Part shown: in pieces, positions 1-5,561 of the stretch | How the letters are laid out: the number at the start of each line of letters is the position of its first letter | How positions within the stretch are numbered: position 1 is the stretch's first letter | From: Lachnospiraceae bacterium | Lineage (GTDB): Bacteria > Bacillota > Clostridia > Lachnospirales > Lachnospiraceae | DNA length: 5,561 bases | Direction: 5' to 3' | NCBI GenBank assembly: GCA_014804185.1 | Contig: JAAVAG010000153.1 | Span: forward strand, 1 to 5,561 | Made by a program: the position numbers and the translations under genes | The notes under the pieces: generated by a model | Databases searched by the model: none | Told to the model about the DNA's origin: nothing | Seen by the model: the letters and a program-made list of their open reading frames with translations, nothing else

Positions 1-7
1 ATAACGA

Positions 8-13
8 AAGGGA
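8..13 (+). promoter_or_regulatory. Ribosome binding site of the binding-protein gene
   Basis: AAGGGA lies 6 bases before the ATG at 20 and fits a Shine-Dalgarno site. It supports that start, which also gives a complete signal peptide. Only 19 bases precede the gene in the window, so the operon promoter cannot be seen. Confidence 0.7.
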
Positions 14-19
14 AAAATT

Positions 20-1036
20 ATGAAAAAAATACTTTCACTGCTGCTCGCTCTGGCAATTGCCTTGTCCATAGCAGCCTGCGGCAACACCGAACCCGGAAAC
101 ACAGATGATAAAGTCACAGACCGATACCCGATCACGCTTACCGATCAGGCAGGGCGGGAAGTGACCATTGCGGAAGAACCACAGAAGCTGGTCAGCGGCT
201 ACTATATCTCCACCAGTCTTCTGATCGCTCTGGATCTGGATGACAGAATGGTTGGTATCGAAGCCAAGGCAGACAAGCGTTCCATATACCGGCTCAGCGC
301 CCCGGATCTGATGAATCTTCCCAGTGTCGGTTCCGCAAAAGAATTTGACCTGGAAGGCTGCATCGCTCTGGAGCCGGATCTTGTCATTCTGCCCGTCAAG
401 CTGCAAAACGCCGCGCAGACGCTGGAAGAGCTGGGCATCTCCGTTCTGCTGGTAAATCCGGAAAATCAGGAACTGCTCACCGAAATGATCCATCTGATTG
501 CCGCCGCTACCAATACCGAAACGCAGGCACAGGCCCTGTTGGATTTCACTGCCGCTCAGGAGGAACGGCTGACCAAAACGCTGGCCGATTCGGACTCCCC
601 CAGCGTTTACCTGGCCGGAAATTCCAGCATGCTGTCCACCGCCGGTGATGCCATGTACCAGTCGGATATGATCCGTCTGGCCGGCGGCATCAATGTGGCT
701 GCCGAGATTTCCGACTCCTACTGGGCGGAAATCAGCTATGAGCAGCTGCTGGCCTGGGATCCCGAATATATTATACTTGCCTCCGACGCGGATTACAGCG
801 TAGAGGATGTTCTTGCAGATCCAAACCTGGCTGCCTGCACCGCCATAACAAACGGCCACGTGTATCAGATGCCCGATAAAGCAGAGGCATGGGACAGCCC
901 GGTTCCCAGCGGTATTTTAGGCGCGGTATGGCTCTCCGGCATCCTGCATCCCGATCTTTGCGCCGAAGCAGACTGCGCTGCGCGGATTGATTCCTATTAT
1001 GAGGCTTTCTATGGTTTCATCTACAGTGAAAACTAA
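20..1036 (+). CDS. ABC transporter substrate-binding lipoprotein, class III (TroA/BtuF-like); probable molybdate/tungstate binder
   Basis: A 338-residue secreted lipoprotein that would capture a ligand outside the membrane and pass it to the permease encoded next. Residues 1-20 form a signal peptide with a lysine-rich start, a leucine/alanine core and a lipobox (SIAAC) placing the lipidated cysteine at residue 20. A Gly/Asn/Thr/Asp-rich linker follows. The mature part has the usual order of this fold: TDQAGREVTI (41-50), LEPDLVILP (117-125), AGGINVA (221-227), a segment SYEQLLAWDPEYIIL (239-253), and a C-terminal WDSPVPSG (291-298). Length is normal for the family. The ATG follows an AAGGGA ribosome site at 8-13. 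Family members bind iron-siderophores, haem, cobalamin or oxyanions. The sequence alone does not settle the ligand; the downstream ModE-MocA gene in the same operon favours molybdate or tungstate. Family confidence is high, ligand confidence moderate. Confidence 0.93.
   Translation: MKKILSLLLALAIALSIAACGNTEPGNTDDKVTDRYPITLTDQAGREVTIAEEPQKLVSGYYISTSLLIALDLDDRMVGIEAKADKRSIYRLSAPDLMNLPSVGSAKEFDLEGCIALEPDLVILPVKLQNAAQTLEELGISVLLVNPENQELLTEMIHLIAAATNTETQAQALLDFTAAQEERLTKTLADSDSPSVYLAGNSSMLSTAGDAMYQSDMIRLAGGINVAAEISDSYWAEISYEQLLAWDPEYIILASDADYSVEDVLADPNLAACTAITNGHVYQMPDKAEAWDSPVPSGILGAVWLSGILHPDLCAEADCAARIDSYYEAFYGFIYSEN
1001..1004 (+). promoter_or_regulatory. Ribosome binding site that selects the permease start
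   Basis: GAGG sits 6 bases before ATG 1011, inside the end of the binding-protein gene. It favours 1011 over the in-frame ATG at 999 and TTG at 987, neither of which has a comparable purine-rich site at a suitable distance. Confidence 0.5.
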
Positions 1037-1988
1037 ATCTTTGTGTGCGGCAGGGGTGTTCCTGACGGCTGCTCTTGTCGTCGTCAGCCTGTTCGTTGGA
1101 AAATACCCCCTGTCCATCCGGGAACTTTTAGACGGCAATGAACTGCAATGGCGGGTTTTCCTGACGCTTCGGGCAAGCAGAACCCTGGTCGGCGTTATCG
1201 GCGGATTTGCACTGGGTACAGCGGGGTTTGTCTATCAGACGGTATTCCACAACCCGCTCGCATCCCCTGATATCATCGGAGTATCCTCCGGCGCCAGTGC
1301 GGGAGCTGCGGCAGGCATCCTGTTTCTTTCCGGCGCCACTGCGGTGACAGTTTCCTCTTTTGCGGGCGCACTGCTGGCGGTTGTGATCGTACTTGGACTT
1401 TCCTCACTGGACAGAAACGGGAAAAAAGGCACTATCGTTTTGGCCGGGATTGCCGTCCACTCCCTGGCCCAGACAGCGCTGATGTGCCTGAAAATGACCG
1501 CCGATCCGGAAAGACAGCTTGCTTCCATCGAATACTGGATCATGGGCAGTTTAAGCGGAATCAGCAGCTATTCCATAGCCGGTAATATATTGCTGTGCAT
1601 CCTCTGTCTTGGAGTACTTTTTCCTCTTCACCGTCAGATCATCCTGCTGTCCGGCGAGGAGGGCGAAACCCGAATGCTGGGCGTAAGCGTGGGAAAGCTG
1701 CGGCTTTTTGTTCTGCTTACGGCAACGCTGGCAGTGTCCGCCGTGGTAAGCCTTACAGGGCTGATCAGCTTTGTGGGTCTGCTTGCTCCCCACGGCGCAC
1801 GGCTTATGACAAAGAACAACCGCCCGGGCACTATGCTGCTTGGCGGTTTATTGGGAAGCTGTCTGCTCACCGGCGCAGATATTCTTGCCCGCAGCGCTGC
1901 CGCTGCCGAACTGCCTGTAAGTATTTTTACCAGCCTGTTAGGCGCGCCCTTTCTGATCATACTTATCATTCGGAGAAAAAGTATATGA
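1011..1988 (+). CDS. FecCD/BtuC-family ABC transporter permease
   Basis: A 325-residue integral membrane subunit that would dimerise to form the import channel for the ligand delivered by the upstream lipoprotein. FecCD-family marks are clear: R-x-x-R-T-L-V-G (54-61), G-F-A-L-G-T-A-G (65-72), then NPLASPDIIGVSSGAS (81-96); WIMGSLSG (176-183); a cytoplasmic segment around residues 213-226 (SGEEGETRMLGVSV), probably the coupling region to the ATPase; TGLISFVGLLAPHGAR (249-264); GADILAR (288-294); and a terminal ELPVSIFTSLLGAPF-type segment (300-314). About nine or ten hydrophobic helices can be traced, as expected. Start choice: TTG 987 and ATG 999 are in frame upstream, but ATG 1011 has GAGG 6 bases before it and gives the standard short N-terminus. 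The gene begins 26 bases inside the binding-protein gene, so translation is probably coupled. Its stop overlaps the ATPase start. Confidence 0.94.
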   Translation: MVSSTVKTKSLCAAGVFLTAALVVVSLFVGKYPLSIRELLDGNELQWRVFLTLRASRTLVGVIGGFALGTAGFVYQTVFHNPLASPDIIGVSSGASAGAAAGILFLSGATAVTVSSFAGALLAVVIVLGLSSLDRNGKKGTIVLAGIAVHSLAQTALMCLKMTADPERQLASIEYWIMGSLSGISSYSIAGNILLCILCLGVLFPLHRQIILLSGEEGETRMLGVSVGKLRLFVLLTATLAVSAVVSLTGLISFVGLLAPHGARLMTKNNRPGTMLLGGLLGSCLLTGADILARSAAAAELPVSIFTSLLGAPFLIILIIRRKSI

Positions 1989-2794
1989 ATTTTTTCGCAG
2001 CCTCCAACATCACAGCCGGATACGGCAGAAAAACGATTGTAAATAATCTGTCTTTTTCAATGGACAGCGGATGTCTGCTTGGCATTTTGGGCGCGAACGG
2101 CAGCGGCAAAACCACCCTGCTGAAAGCCGTCTGCGGAATTCTGCCACATACGGGAAGCTGCACATTGGACGGAAAGATCCTGGAAAAGCTGTCTCCCCGA
2201 CAGCTGGCCCGTCATTGCAGCTACATTCCGCAGAGAAGCGGAATCTCCATCGATATCTCCGTACTTGATGTGGTTCTGATGGGATGTAATCCCCGGCTCG
2301 GCCTGTTGGAGCGCCCCACTGCCGCCATGAAAGCAGAGGGCCGCAGGGCACTGGCACTGGTGGGACTTAAGGACAGCGAAGAAAAGAATTATCAGACACT
2401 CAGCGAAGGACAGAAGCAGCTTTGCATCCTCGCCCGCACTCTCTGCTGCCAGAGCCGTCTTCTTTTGCTGGACGAACCCGAGAGTGCGCTGGATTTCCAT
2501 TTTCGATACAGGATGCTGGACATTCTGCGAAACTGGCTGTCAGATGACCGCAGGGCTGCCATAGTGACTCTTCACGATCCTTCTCTGGCTTTGAACTACT
2601 GCGACATACTGCTTCTGCTCTCGGATGGCAGCGTCCTGGGATCCCTTTGCCCGAAAGAAGATTCTCTCGAAAAAATGGAAACAATGCTGCAGCAAATATA
2701 CGGCAAAATCAGCCTGGCCGGATTCATAAGCCGCAGCGGACGAAAACATCTTGTGATGCTGAATGAGGAGACAAAACAGGAGACAGACGAATGA
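1985..2794 (+). CDS. ABC transporter ATP-binding protein (FecE/BtuD-type)
   Basis: A 269-residue cytoplasmic ATPase that powers the FecCD-type permease. All nucleotide-binding motifs are present in order: Walker A GANGSGKT (36-43), Q-loop glutamine in YIPQRSG (Q83), signature LSEGQ (139-143), Walker B LLLLDEP with catalytic Glu164, D-loop SALD (167-170), and the H-loop histidine in VTLHDPS (H197). The signature has Glu where LSGGQ has its first Gly, a tolerated variant. Length is typical. The same reading frame is open back to 1595, but that part lies over the conserved end of the permease gene. ATG 1985 forms an ATGA overlap with the permease stop, has GGAGA 8 bases upstream (1972-1976), and gives the standard short beta strand before Walker A. 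The C-terminus (about 240-269) is a charged tail overlapping the next gene by 4 bases. Confidence 0.95.
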   Translation: MNFFAASNITAGYGRKTIVNNLSFSMDSGCLLGILGANGSGKTTLLKAVCGILPHTGSCTLDGKILEKLSPRQLARHCSYIPQRSGISIDISVLDVVLMGCNPRLGLLERPTAAMKAEGRRALALVGLKDSEEKNYQTLSEGQKQLCILARTLCCQSRLLLLDEPESALDFHFRYRMLDILRNWLSDDRRAAIVTLHDPSLALNYCDILLLLSDGSVLGSLCPKEDSLEKMETMLQQIYGKISLAGFISRSGRKHLVMLNEETKQETDE

Positions 2795-3726
2795 AAGTTG
2801 TAACGCGTATTACTCTTGTGGACGACGACGGACAAAAATTTTTCGGAGAAGGGCCTGCCCGCCTGCTGCATGCGCTGGAAAGGAGCGGCTCCCTGCGCGC
2901 TGCGGCCGCCTCCATGGATATGGCCTATACAAAAGCGCTGAAAATCCTGAAAAATGCAGAAGACGCCCTTGGTTTTCCGCTGACTGTTCGTGCCACCGGC
3001 GGCAGAGGCGGAGGCGGCAGCCGCCTGACAGCGGCGGGAAAGGAGTGGCTGATTCGATATGAATCTTATCGGGACGCCTGCACTCTGGCCAGCCGCCGAC
3101 TATATTCGGAATTCTTTCCGGATCGCCCTGTCGGCCGCCTGGGCTGTGTCATTATGGCTTCCGGATTGGGCAAGCGCTTCGGCAGCAACAAACTGATGGC
3201 CGATTTCAAAGGAAAACCTTTAATCCAGTGGACGCTGGACGTTACGGAAAAAATCTTTCTCAGACGTGTTGTCGTCACCCGCCACCAGGAGGTAGAAGCA
3301 CTTTGCCGTAAGCAGGGCATTCCGGTCATCTTTCATGACCTTCCCTGGCGCAGCGATACCATCCGTCTGGGACTTCAGGCCTTAAGTCCGTCGCTGGATC
3401 AGGATCTGTATCATGAGTTGGACGGCTGTATGTTCTGCCCCGGGGATCAGCCCCTGCTGCGGCCGGATACCATCGCCGCTCTCGCCCTGAGCGCAGCCAG
3501 CGAAAAAGACTTAATCTGGCGCACTGCCTGGGAGGATACTGTCGGTTCTCCCGTATTGTTTCCCAAATGGGCTTTCCCGGAACTCCTGACACTTCCCAAG
3601 GACAAGGGCGGAAGTTTTATTTTAACAAAATATCCCGAACAGGTTCGTAAAATACCTGTTCGGGATCCATATGAACTGATGGATATTGACAGTCCGGAAG
3701 ACCTGAAATTTCTGTCAGAATTATGA
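2791..3726 (+). CDS. ModE-type winged-helix domain fused to MocA-like molybdenum cofactor cytidylyltransferase
   Basis: A 311-residue two-domain protein. Residues 1-105 match the ModE DNA-binding domain: a helix-turn-helix around 22-55 (ARLLHALERSGSLRAAAASM), then the diagnostic glycine-rich wing ATGGRGGGGSRLTAAG (68-83). ModE normally continues into molybdate-binding Mop/TOBE domains; these are absent. Residues 117-311 are instead a MobA/MocA-type nucleotidyltransferase: a nucleotide loop MASGLGKRFGSNK (122-134), metal/nucleotide motif CPGDQPLL (216-223), GSPVLFP (252-258), DKGGSF (271-276) and DIDSPEDL (298-305). GDQP and the ASG loop resemble MocA, which attaches CMP to molybdopterin for xanthine dehydrogenase-type enzymes, more than GTP-using MobA with its AGG loop. 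The start has AGGAG at 2778-2782 and an ATGA overlap with the ATPase gene. Inference: an enzyme that also represses or senses, controlling its own operon. Domain calls are confident; DNA binding and substrate are untested. Confidence 0.9.
   Translation: MKVVTRITLVDDDGQKFFGEGPARLLHALERSGSLRAAAASMDMAYTKALKILKNAEDALGFPLTVRATGGRGGGGSRLTAAGKEWLIRYESYRDACTLASRRLYSEFFPDRPVGRLGCVIMASGLGKRFGSNKLMADFKGKPLIQWTLDVTEKIFLRRVVVTRHQEVEALCRKQGIPVIFHDLPWRSDTIRLGLQALSPSLDQDLYHELDGCMFCPGDQPLLRPDTIAALALSAASEKDLIWRTAWEDTVGSPVLFPKWAFPELLTLPKDKGGSFILTKYPEQVRKIPVRDPYELMDIDSPEDLKFLSEL
3624..3666 (-). terminator. Probable intrinsic terminator of the xpt-permease operon, embedded in the convergent modE-mocA gene
   Basis: A perfect 13-bp inverted repeat (ATCCCGAACAGGT at 3632-3644, ACCTGTTCGGGAT at 3654-3666) encloses a 9-base loop. 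Read on the minus strand, the stem is followed at once by ATTTTGTT, a T-rich tail. On the plus strand the stem is followed by CCATATG, with no T tract, so the signal is directional. It lies 55 bases beyond the stop of the minus-strand permease, a normal distance for a terminator. The same bases encode residues of the C-terminal part of the MocA domain (about 281-292) on the plus strand. The assignment comes from reading base pairing by eye; no folding energy was calculated. Confidence 0.75.
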
Positions 3727-5133
3727 AAGACTTGTTTCTTTCGTTTTGTCTTTTGGTAGCAGAATATTCAGCAAAATAGCCACCATAGCGGCCGGAACAA
3801 TGCCGGAACCGCCGAAGATCAACCGAATGGCCTCCGGCGCATGAGCCAGAATGCCGGTGTTTGCGCCCATGCCGTAACCCACGCCCAGTGCCACTGACAC
3901 AATAGACAGATTCCTGGGACTAAGAGGCTCCTTGGTAATCAGCTGAATACCGCTGATTACGATGGAGGAAAACATCATAACCGCAGCGCCGCCCAAAACG
4001 GACTGCGGCATAATGGAAACCAGCGCGCCCAGCTTGGGACACAGGCCGCACAGAATCAGGAAAACAGCACCTGTAGCCAGCGTAAAACGATTGACAACTT
4101 TGGTCATGGCAACCAGCCCCACATTCTGGCTGAAAGAGGTGTTGGGCAATACGCCAAACAGAGCCGCAAAGCTGGACCCCAGACCGTCACAGGCAACGCC
4201 GCCGGACAATTCTTTGTCGGTGGCCTCACGTCCCAAGCCGCCTTCCATAACGCCGGAAATATCTCCCACTGTTTCCACAGCGGTAACAACAAACATGATC
4301 AGAACCGGAATGATGGCCCGCAGATCAAACCTCAGCTTGACAGGCATCAGCTTTGGAATTTCAAACCAGGCGGCATCGGCAACTTTCTGCCATTCTAATA
4401 CCCATGCCTTGGTGTACTCTACTCCTTCCGCCGTAACACCGGTTGCAGGAAGCACAAGCCCCATAATACCGGCTGCAATATAGCCGCAGATAATGCCCAG
4501 CAGAATGGAAGAAGAACTGAGGAACCCCTTTGTAGCGTGCTTGAAAACCAGAATCATTACCAGGACAAACAATGCCAGACACAGATTTTCCACGGATCCA
4601 AAGTCAACTGCAGTATCTCCTCCTCCAAAGGAATTGATTCCAACGGAAATCAGGCTTAAGCCTATGGACATCACAACCGTACCGGTGACAACGGCGGGGA
4701 AAAATTTGCGCAGGGGCTTTAAAAAGAACCCCAGCACTGTCTCAAACAGACCGCCAATCAGGGATGCTCCCATGATTGCGCCATAGGCAATCACACCGCC
4801 GCCCATGGTGGAAGCGACACTTCTAAACACACCGATAAAACCGGAAGAAGTCCCCATAATGACGGGTACTTTGCCGCCAATGGGGCCGATGGAAAAAAGC
4901 TGCACCAGCGTGACAATACCTGCAATCAGCATGGCGTTCTGCAGCAGACTCAGCTGCAGGCTGGCAAACTCATCGCTTGCAATACCGCATGCGCCGGTGA
5001 TGATGATCAGTGGCGTAAGGTTGCCGACAAACATGGCGAGCACATGCTGCAGCCCCAGAGGAATCGCCTGGCGCAGCGGCAACTTTCCGTCCAGTTGAAA
5101 AGCCTTTTCCGAAAGCTTTAAATTGTTTTTCAT
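3721..5133 (-). CDS. NCS2/NAT family nucleobase permease, probably xanthine or uric acid
   Basis: A 470-residue polytopic membrane symporter that would import a purine base with a cation. The family pattern is complete: the QH pair in the first membrane segment (GLQHVLAMF, Q29-H30), a conserved Glu in TAVETVGDISG (E287), Asp in CDGLGSSFAALFG (D316), and the NAT signature Q-N-x-G-x4-T-K (336-345). Gln at the first signature position is usual in xanthine/urate carriers such as XanQ; uracil carriers such as UraA have Glu there. Hydrophobicity fits the 14-segment UraA fold. Start choice: ATG 5166 is in frame, but ATG 5133 has AGAGGA 7 bases upstream and removes an 11-residue polar leader. It follows xpt by 42 bases, as in xpt-pbuX pairs, which supports purine transport. 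Its stop (TAA, 3721-3723) overlaps the convergent modE-mocA gene by 6 bases. Exact substrate is unproven. Confidence 0.93.
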   Translation of the reverse strand: MKNNLKLSEKAFQLDGKLPLRQAIPLGLQHVLAMFVGNLTPLIIITGACGIASDEFASLQLSLLQNAMLIAGIVTLVQLFSIGPIGGKVPVIMGTSSGFIGVFRSVASTMGGGVIAYGAIMGASLIGGLFETVLGFFLKPLRKFFPAVVTGTVVMSIGLSLISVGINSFGGGDTAVDFGSVENLCLALFVLVMILVFKHATKGFLSSSSILLGIICGYIAAGIMGLVLPATGVTAEGVEYTKAWVLEWQKVADAAWFEIPKLMPVKLRFDLRAIIPVLIMFVVTAVETVGDISGVMEGGLGREATDKELSGGVACDGLGSSFAALFGVLPNTSFSQNVGLVAMTKVVNRFTLATGAVFLILCGLCPKLGALVSIMPQSVLGGAAVMMFSSIVISGIQLITKEPLSPRNLSIVSVALGVGYGMGANTGILAHAPEAIRLIFGGSGIVPAAMVAILLNILLPKDKTKETSLS

Positions 5134-5140
5134 GGATTTA

Positions 5141-5146
5141 TCCTCT
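5141..5146 (-). promoter_or_regulatory. Ribosome binding site that selects the NCS2 permease start
   Basis: Read on the minus strand, AGAGGA lies 7 bases before ATG 5133. The alternative ATG at 5166 has only a weak, closely spaced AGAAGA before it. This site therefore decides the start. No promoter-like sequence was recognised in the 42-base gap to xpt, so the two genes are taken as one operon. Confidence 0.7.
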
Positions 5147-5175
5147 CTTTTGTTTACTGTTTGCATTCTTCTGCT

Positions 5176-5561
5176 CTATGATTGTTCACGGAACCGGATC
5201 GTGCCTGTTTCCGCGTCCATCGATTCCACTATAGCCAGCGACTCCAGATGATAGCCCAGATTTCGGATGACACGGCCTCCGATCTGAAATCCCTTTTCTA
5301 TGGCTATCCCCAGCCCTTCAATAGTAGCGCCTGCAGATTCGGCAATGGAAATCAGCCCCTGCAACGCGCAGCCATTTGCCAGGAAGTCATCCACAATCAG
5401 AACATGATCGTTTTCATTCAGAAACTTTTTGGATACAATGACCTGATTTTTGTTTTTGTGGGTAAAGGATTCCACTTCGGCCACGTACATTTCTCCCTCA
5501 ATATTGATGGACTTGGTCTTTTTCGCAAAAATAAGCGGCACACCAAATTCATTTGCCACAG
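5176..5561 (-). CDS. xpt: Xanthine phosphoribosyltransferase, C-terminal part (gene continues past the right edge)
   Basis: The enzyme joins xanthine to PRPP to give XMP in cytoplasmic purine salvage. About 127 residues are visible; the family is near 190, so some 60-65 N-terminal residues lie outside the window. The PRPP-binding motif VLIVDDFLANG (minus strand, about 5403-5371) matches the VLIIDDFLANG motif of Bacillus Xpt. Also family-like are FAKKTKSINI near the visible start, ESAGATIEGLGIAIEKGFQ, and LGYHLESLAIVESM near the end. The first readable codon, GTG at 5559, is an internal valine and not a start, because the frame stays open to the edge and the match begins mid-domain. The stop is TAG at 5176-5178. 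It is the first gene of the visible operon with the purine permease. Related operons are often controlled by a guanine riboswitch before xpt, but that region is not visible here. Confidence 0.93.
   Translation of the reverse strand, partial: VANEFGVPLIFAKKTKSINIEGEMYVAEVESFTHKNKNQVIVSKKFLNENDHVLIVDDFLANGCALQGLISIAESAGATIEGLGIAIEKGFQIGGRVIRNLGYHLESLAIVESMDAETGTIRFREQS

Noticed and set aside
35..859. Long 274-codon open frame on the minus strand across the binding-protein gene
   Set aside because: It is antisense to a well-supported lipoprotein gene, has low-complexity Gly/Gln-rich composition, no recognisable domain and no good ribosome site. It is a codon-bias shadow.
987..1010. Earlier permease starts at TTG 987 and ATG 999
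   Set aside because: They add only 8 or 4 residues without a well-placed ribosome site, while ATG 1011 has GAGG at 6 bases.
1595..1984. Upstream in-frame extension of the ATPase by about 130 codons
   Set aside because: It overlaps the conserved C-terminal half of the permease in another frame, its translation is Arg/Ser/Cys-rich and not domain-like, and ATG 1985 gives the normal ATPase N-terminus with a ribosome site and ATGA coupling.
2800..2813. Near-palindrome GTAACGCGTATTAC at the start of modE-mocA as an operator
   Set aside because: It is short, imperfect, lies in codons 4-8 of the gene, and lacks the spaced CGTTAT/ATAACG halves expected for a ModE site.
2998..3020. GGC/GGA-rich tandem-like stretch
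   Set aside because: It simply encodes the glycine-rich wing (GGRGGGG) that defines the ModE DNA-binding domain, so it is not a repeat element.
3725..3754. Possible plus-strand terminator just after modE-mocA (AAAGAC at 3726-3731 pairing with GTCTTT at 3748-3753, then a T)
   Set aside because: The stem is 6 bp with only two G-C pairs and a 16-base loop, so it is too weak to call. The bases also encode the permease C-terminus.
3962..4483. 173-codon plus-strand open frame opposite the NCS2 permease
   Set aside because: It is antisense to a strongly supported membrane protein, has Pro/Thr/Ser-rich shadow composition and no recognisable motif.
5134..5166. Earlier start of the NCS2 permease at ATG 5166
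   Set aside because: It adds a polar 11-residue leader not expected in the family, and the strong AGAGGA site lies inside it, positioned for ATG 5133.

Overview
The window (roughly 50-55% GC by eye) looks like chromosome from an anaerobic, low-to-mid GC Firmicute, most likely a Clostridia/Lachnospiraceae-type gut bacterium. This rests on the lipoprotein signal, the strong AGGAG-type ribosome binding sites, an xpt-permease pair arranged as in Bacillus and Clostridium, and a MocA-like protein of the kind seen beside clostridial purine/xanthine hydroxylase genes. The taxonomic guess is inference. The window is gene-dense, with no gene-free stretch above about 45 bases.

Left part, plus strand (20-3726): a tightly coupled four-gene operon. 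It encodes a class III (TroA/BtuF-fold) substrate-binding lipoprotein, a FecCD/BtuC-type permease, its ABC ATPase, and a fusion of a ModE-type winged-helix DNA-binding domain with a MocA-type nucleotidyltransferase. Each gene overlaps the next: 26 bases between genes 1 and 2, then ATGA overlaps at the two following junctions. FecCD-type transporters are usually called iron or cobalamin importers by default. Here the coupling to a ModE/MocA protein points to molybdate or tungstate, as in the MolABC type of Haemophilus influenzae.

Right part, minus strand (5561-3721): the 3' portion of xanthine phosphoribosyltransferase (xpt, running off the right edge), followed 42 bases later by an NCS2/NAT family xanthine/uric-acid-type permease. 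The upstream end of this operon, where related xpt operons often carry a guanine riboswitch, is outside the window.

The two operons converge and overlap by 6 bases at their stop codons. A perfect 13-bp inverted repeat with a T-rich tail in the minus-strand sense lies inside the 3' coding end of the modE-mocA fusion. It looks like the terminator of the xpt-permease operon, hidden in the opposing gene.

Together the genes suggest a purine and molybdenum module. One arm imports the oxyanion and makes or regulates the cytidylated molybdenum cofactor used by xanthine dehydrogenase-type hydroxylases. The other arm imports xanthine and salvages it to XMP. No hydroxylase gene is in the window, so that link is inference.
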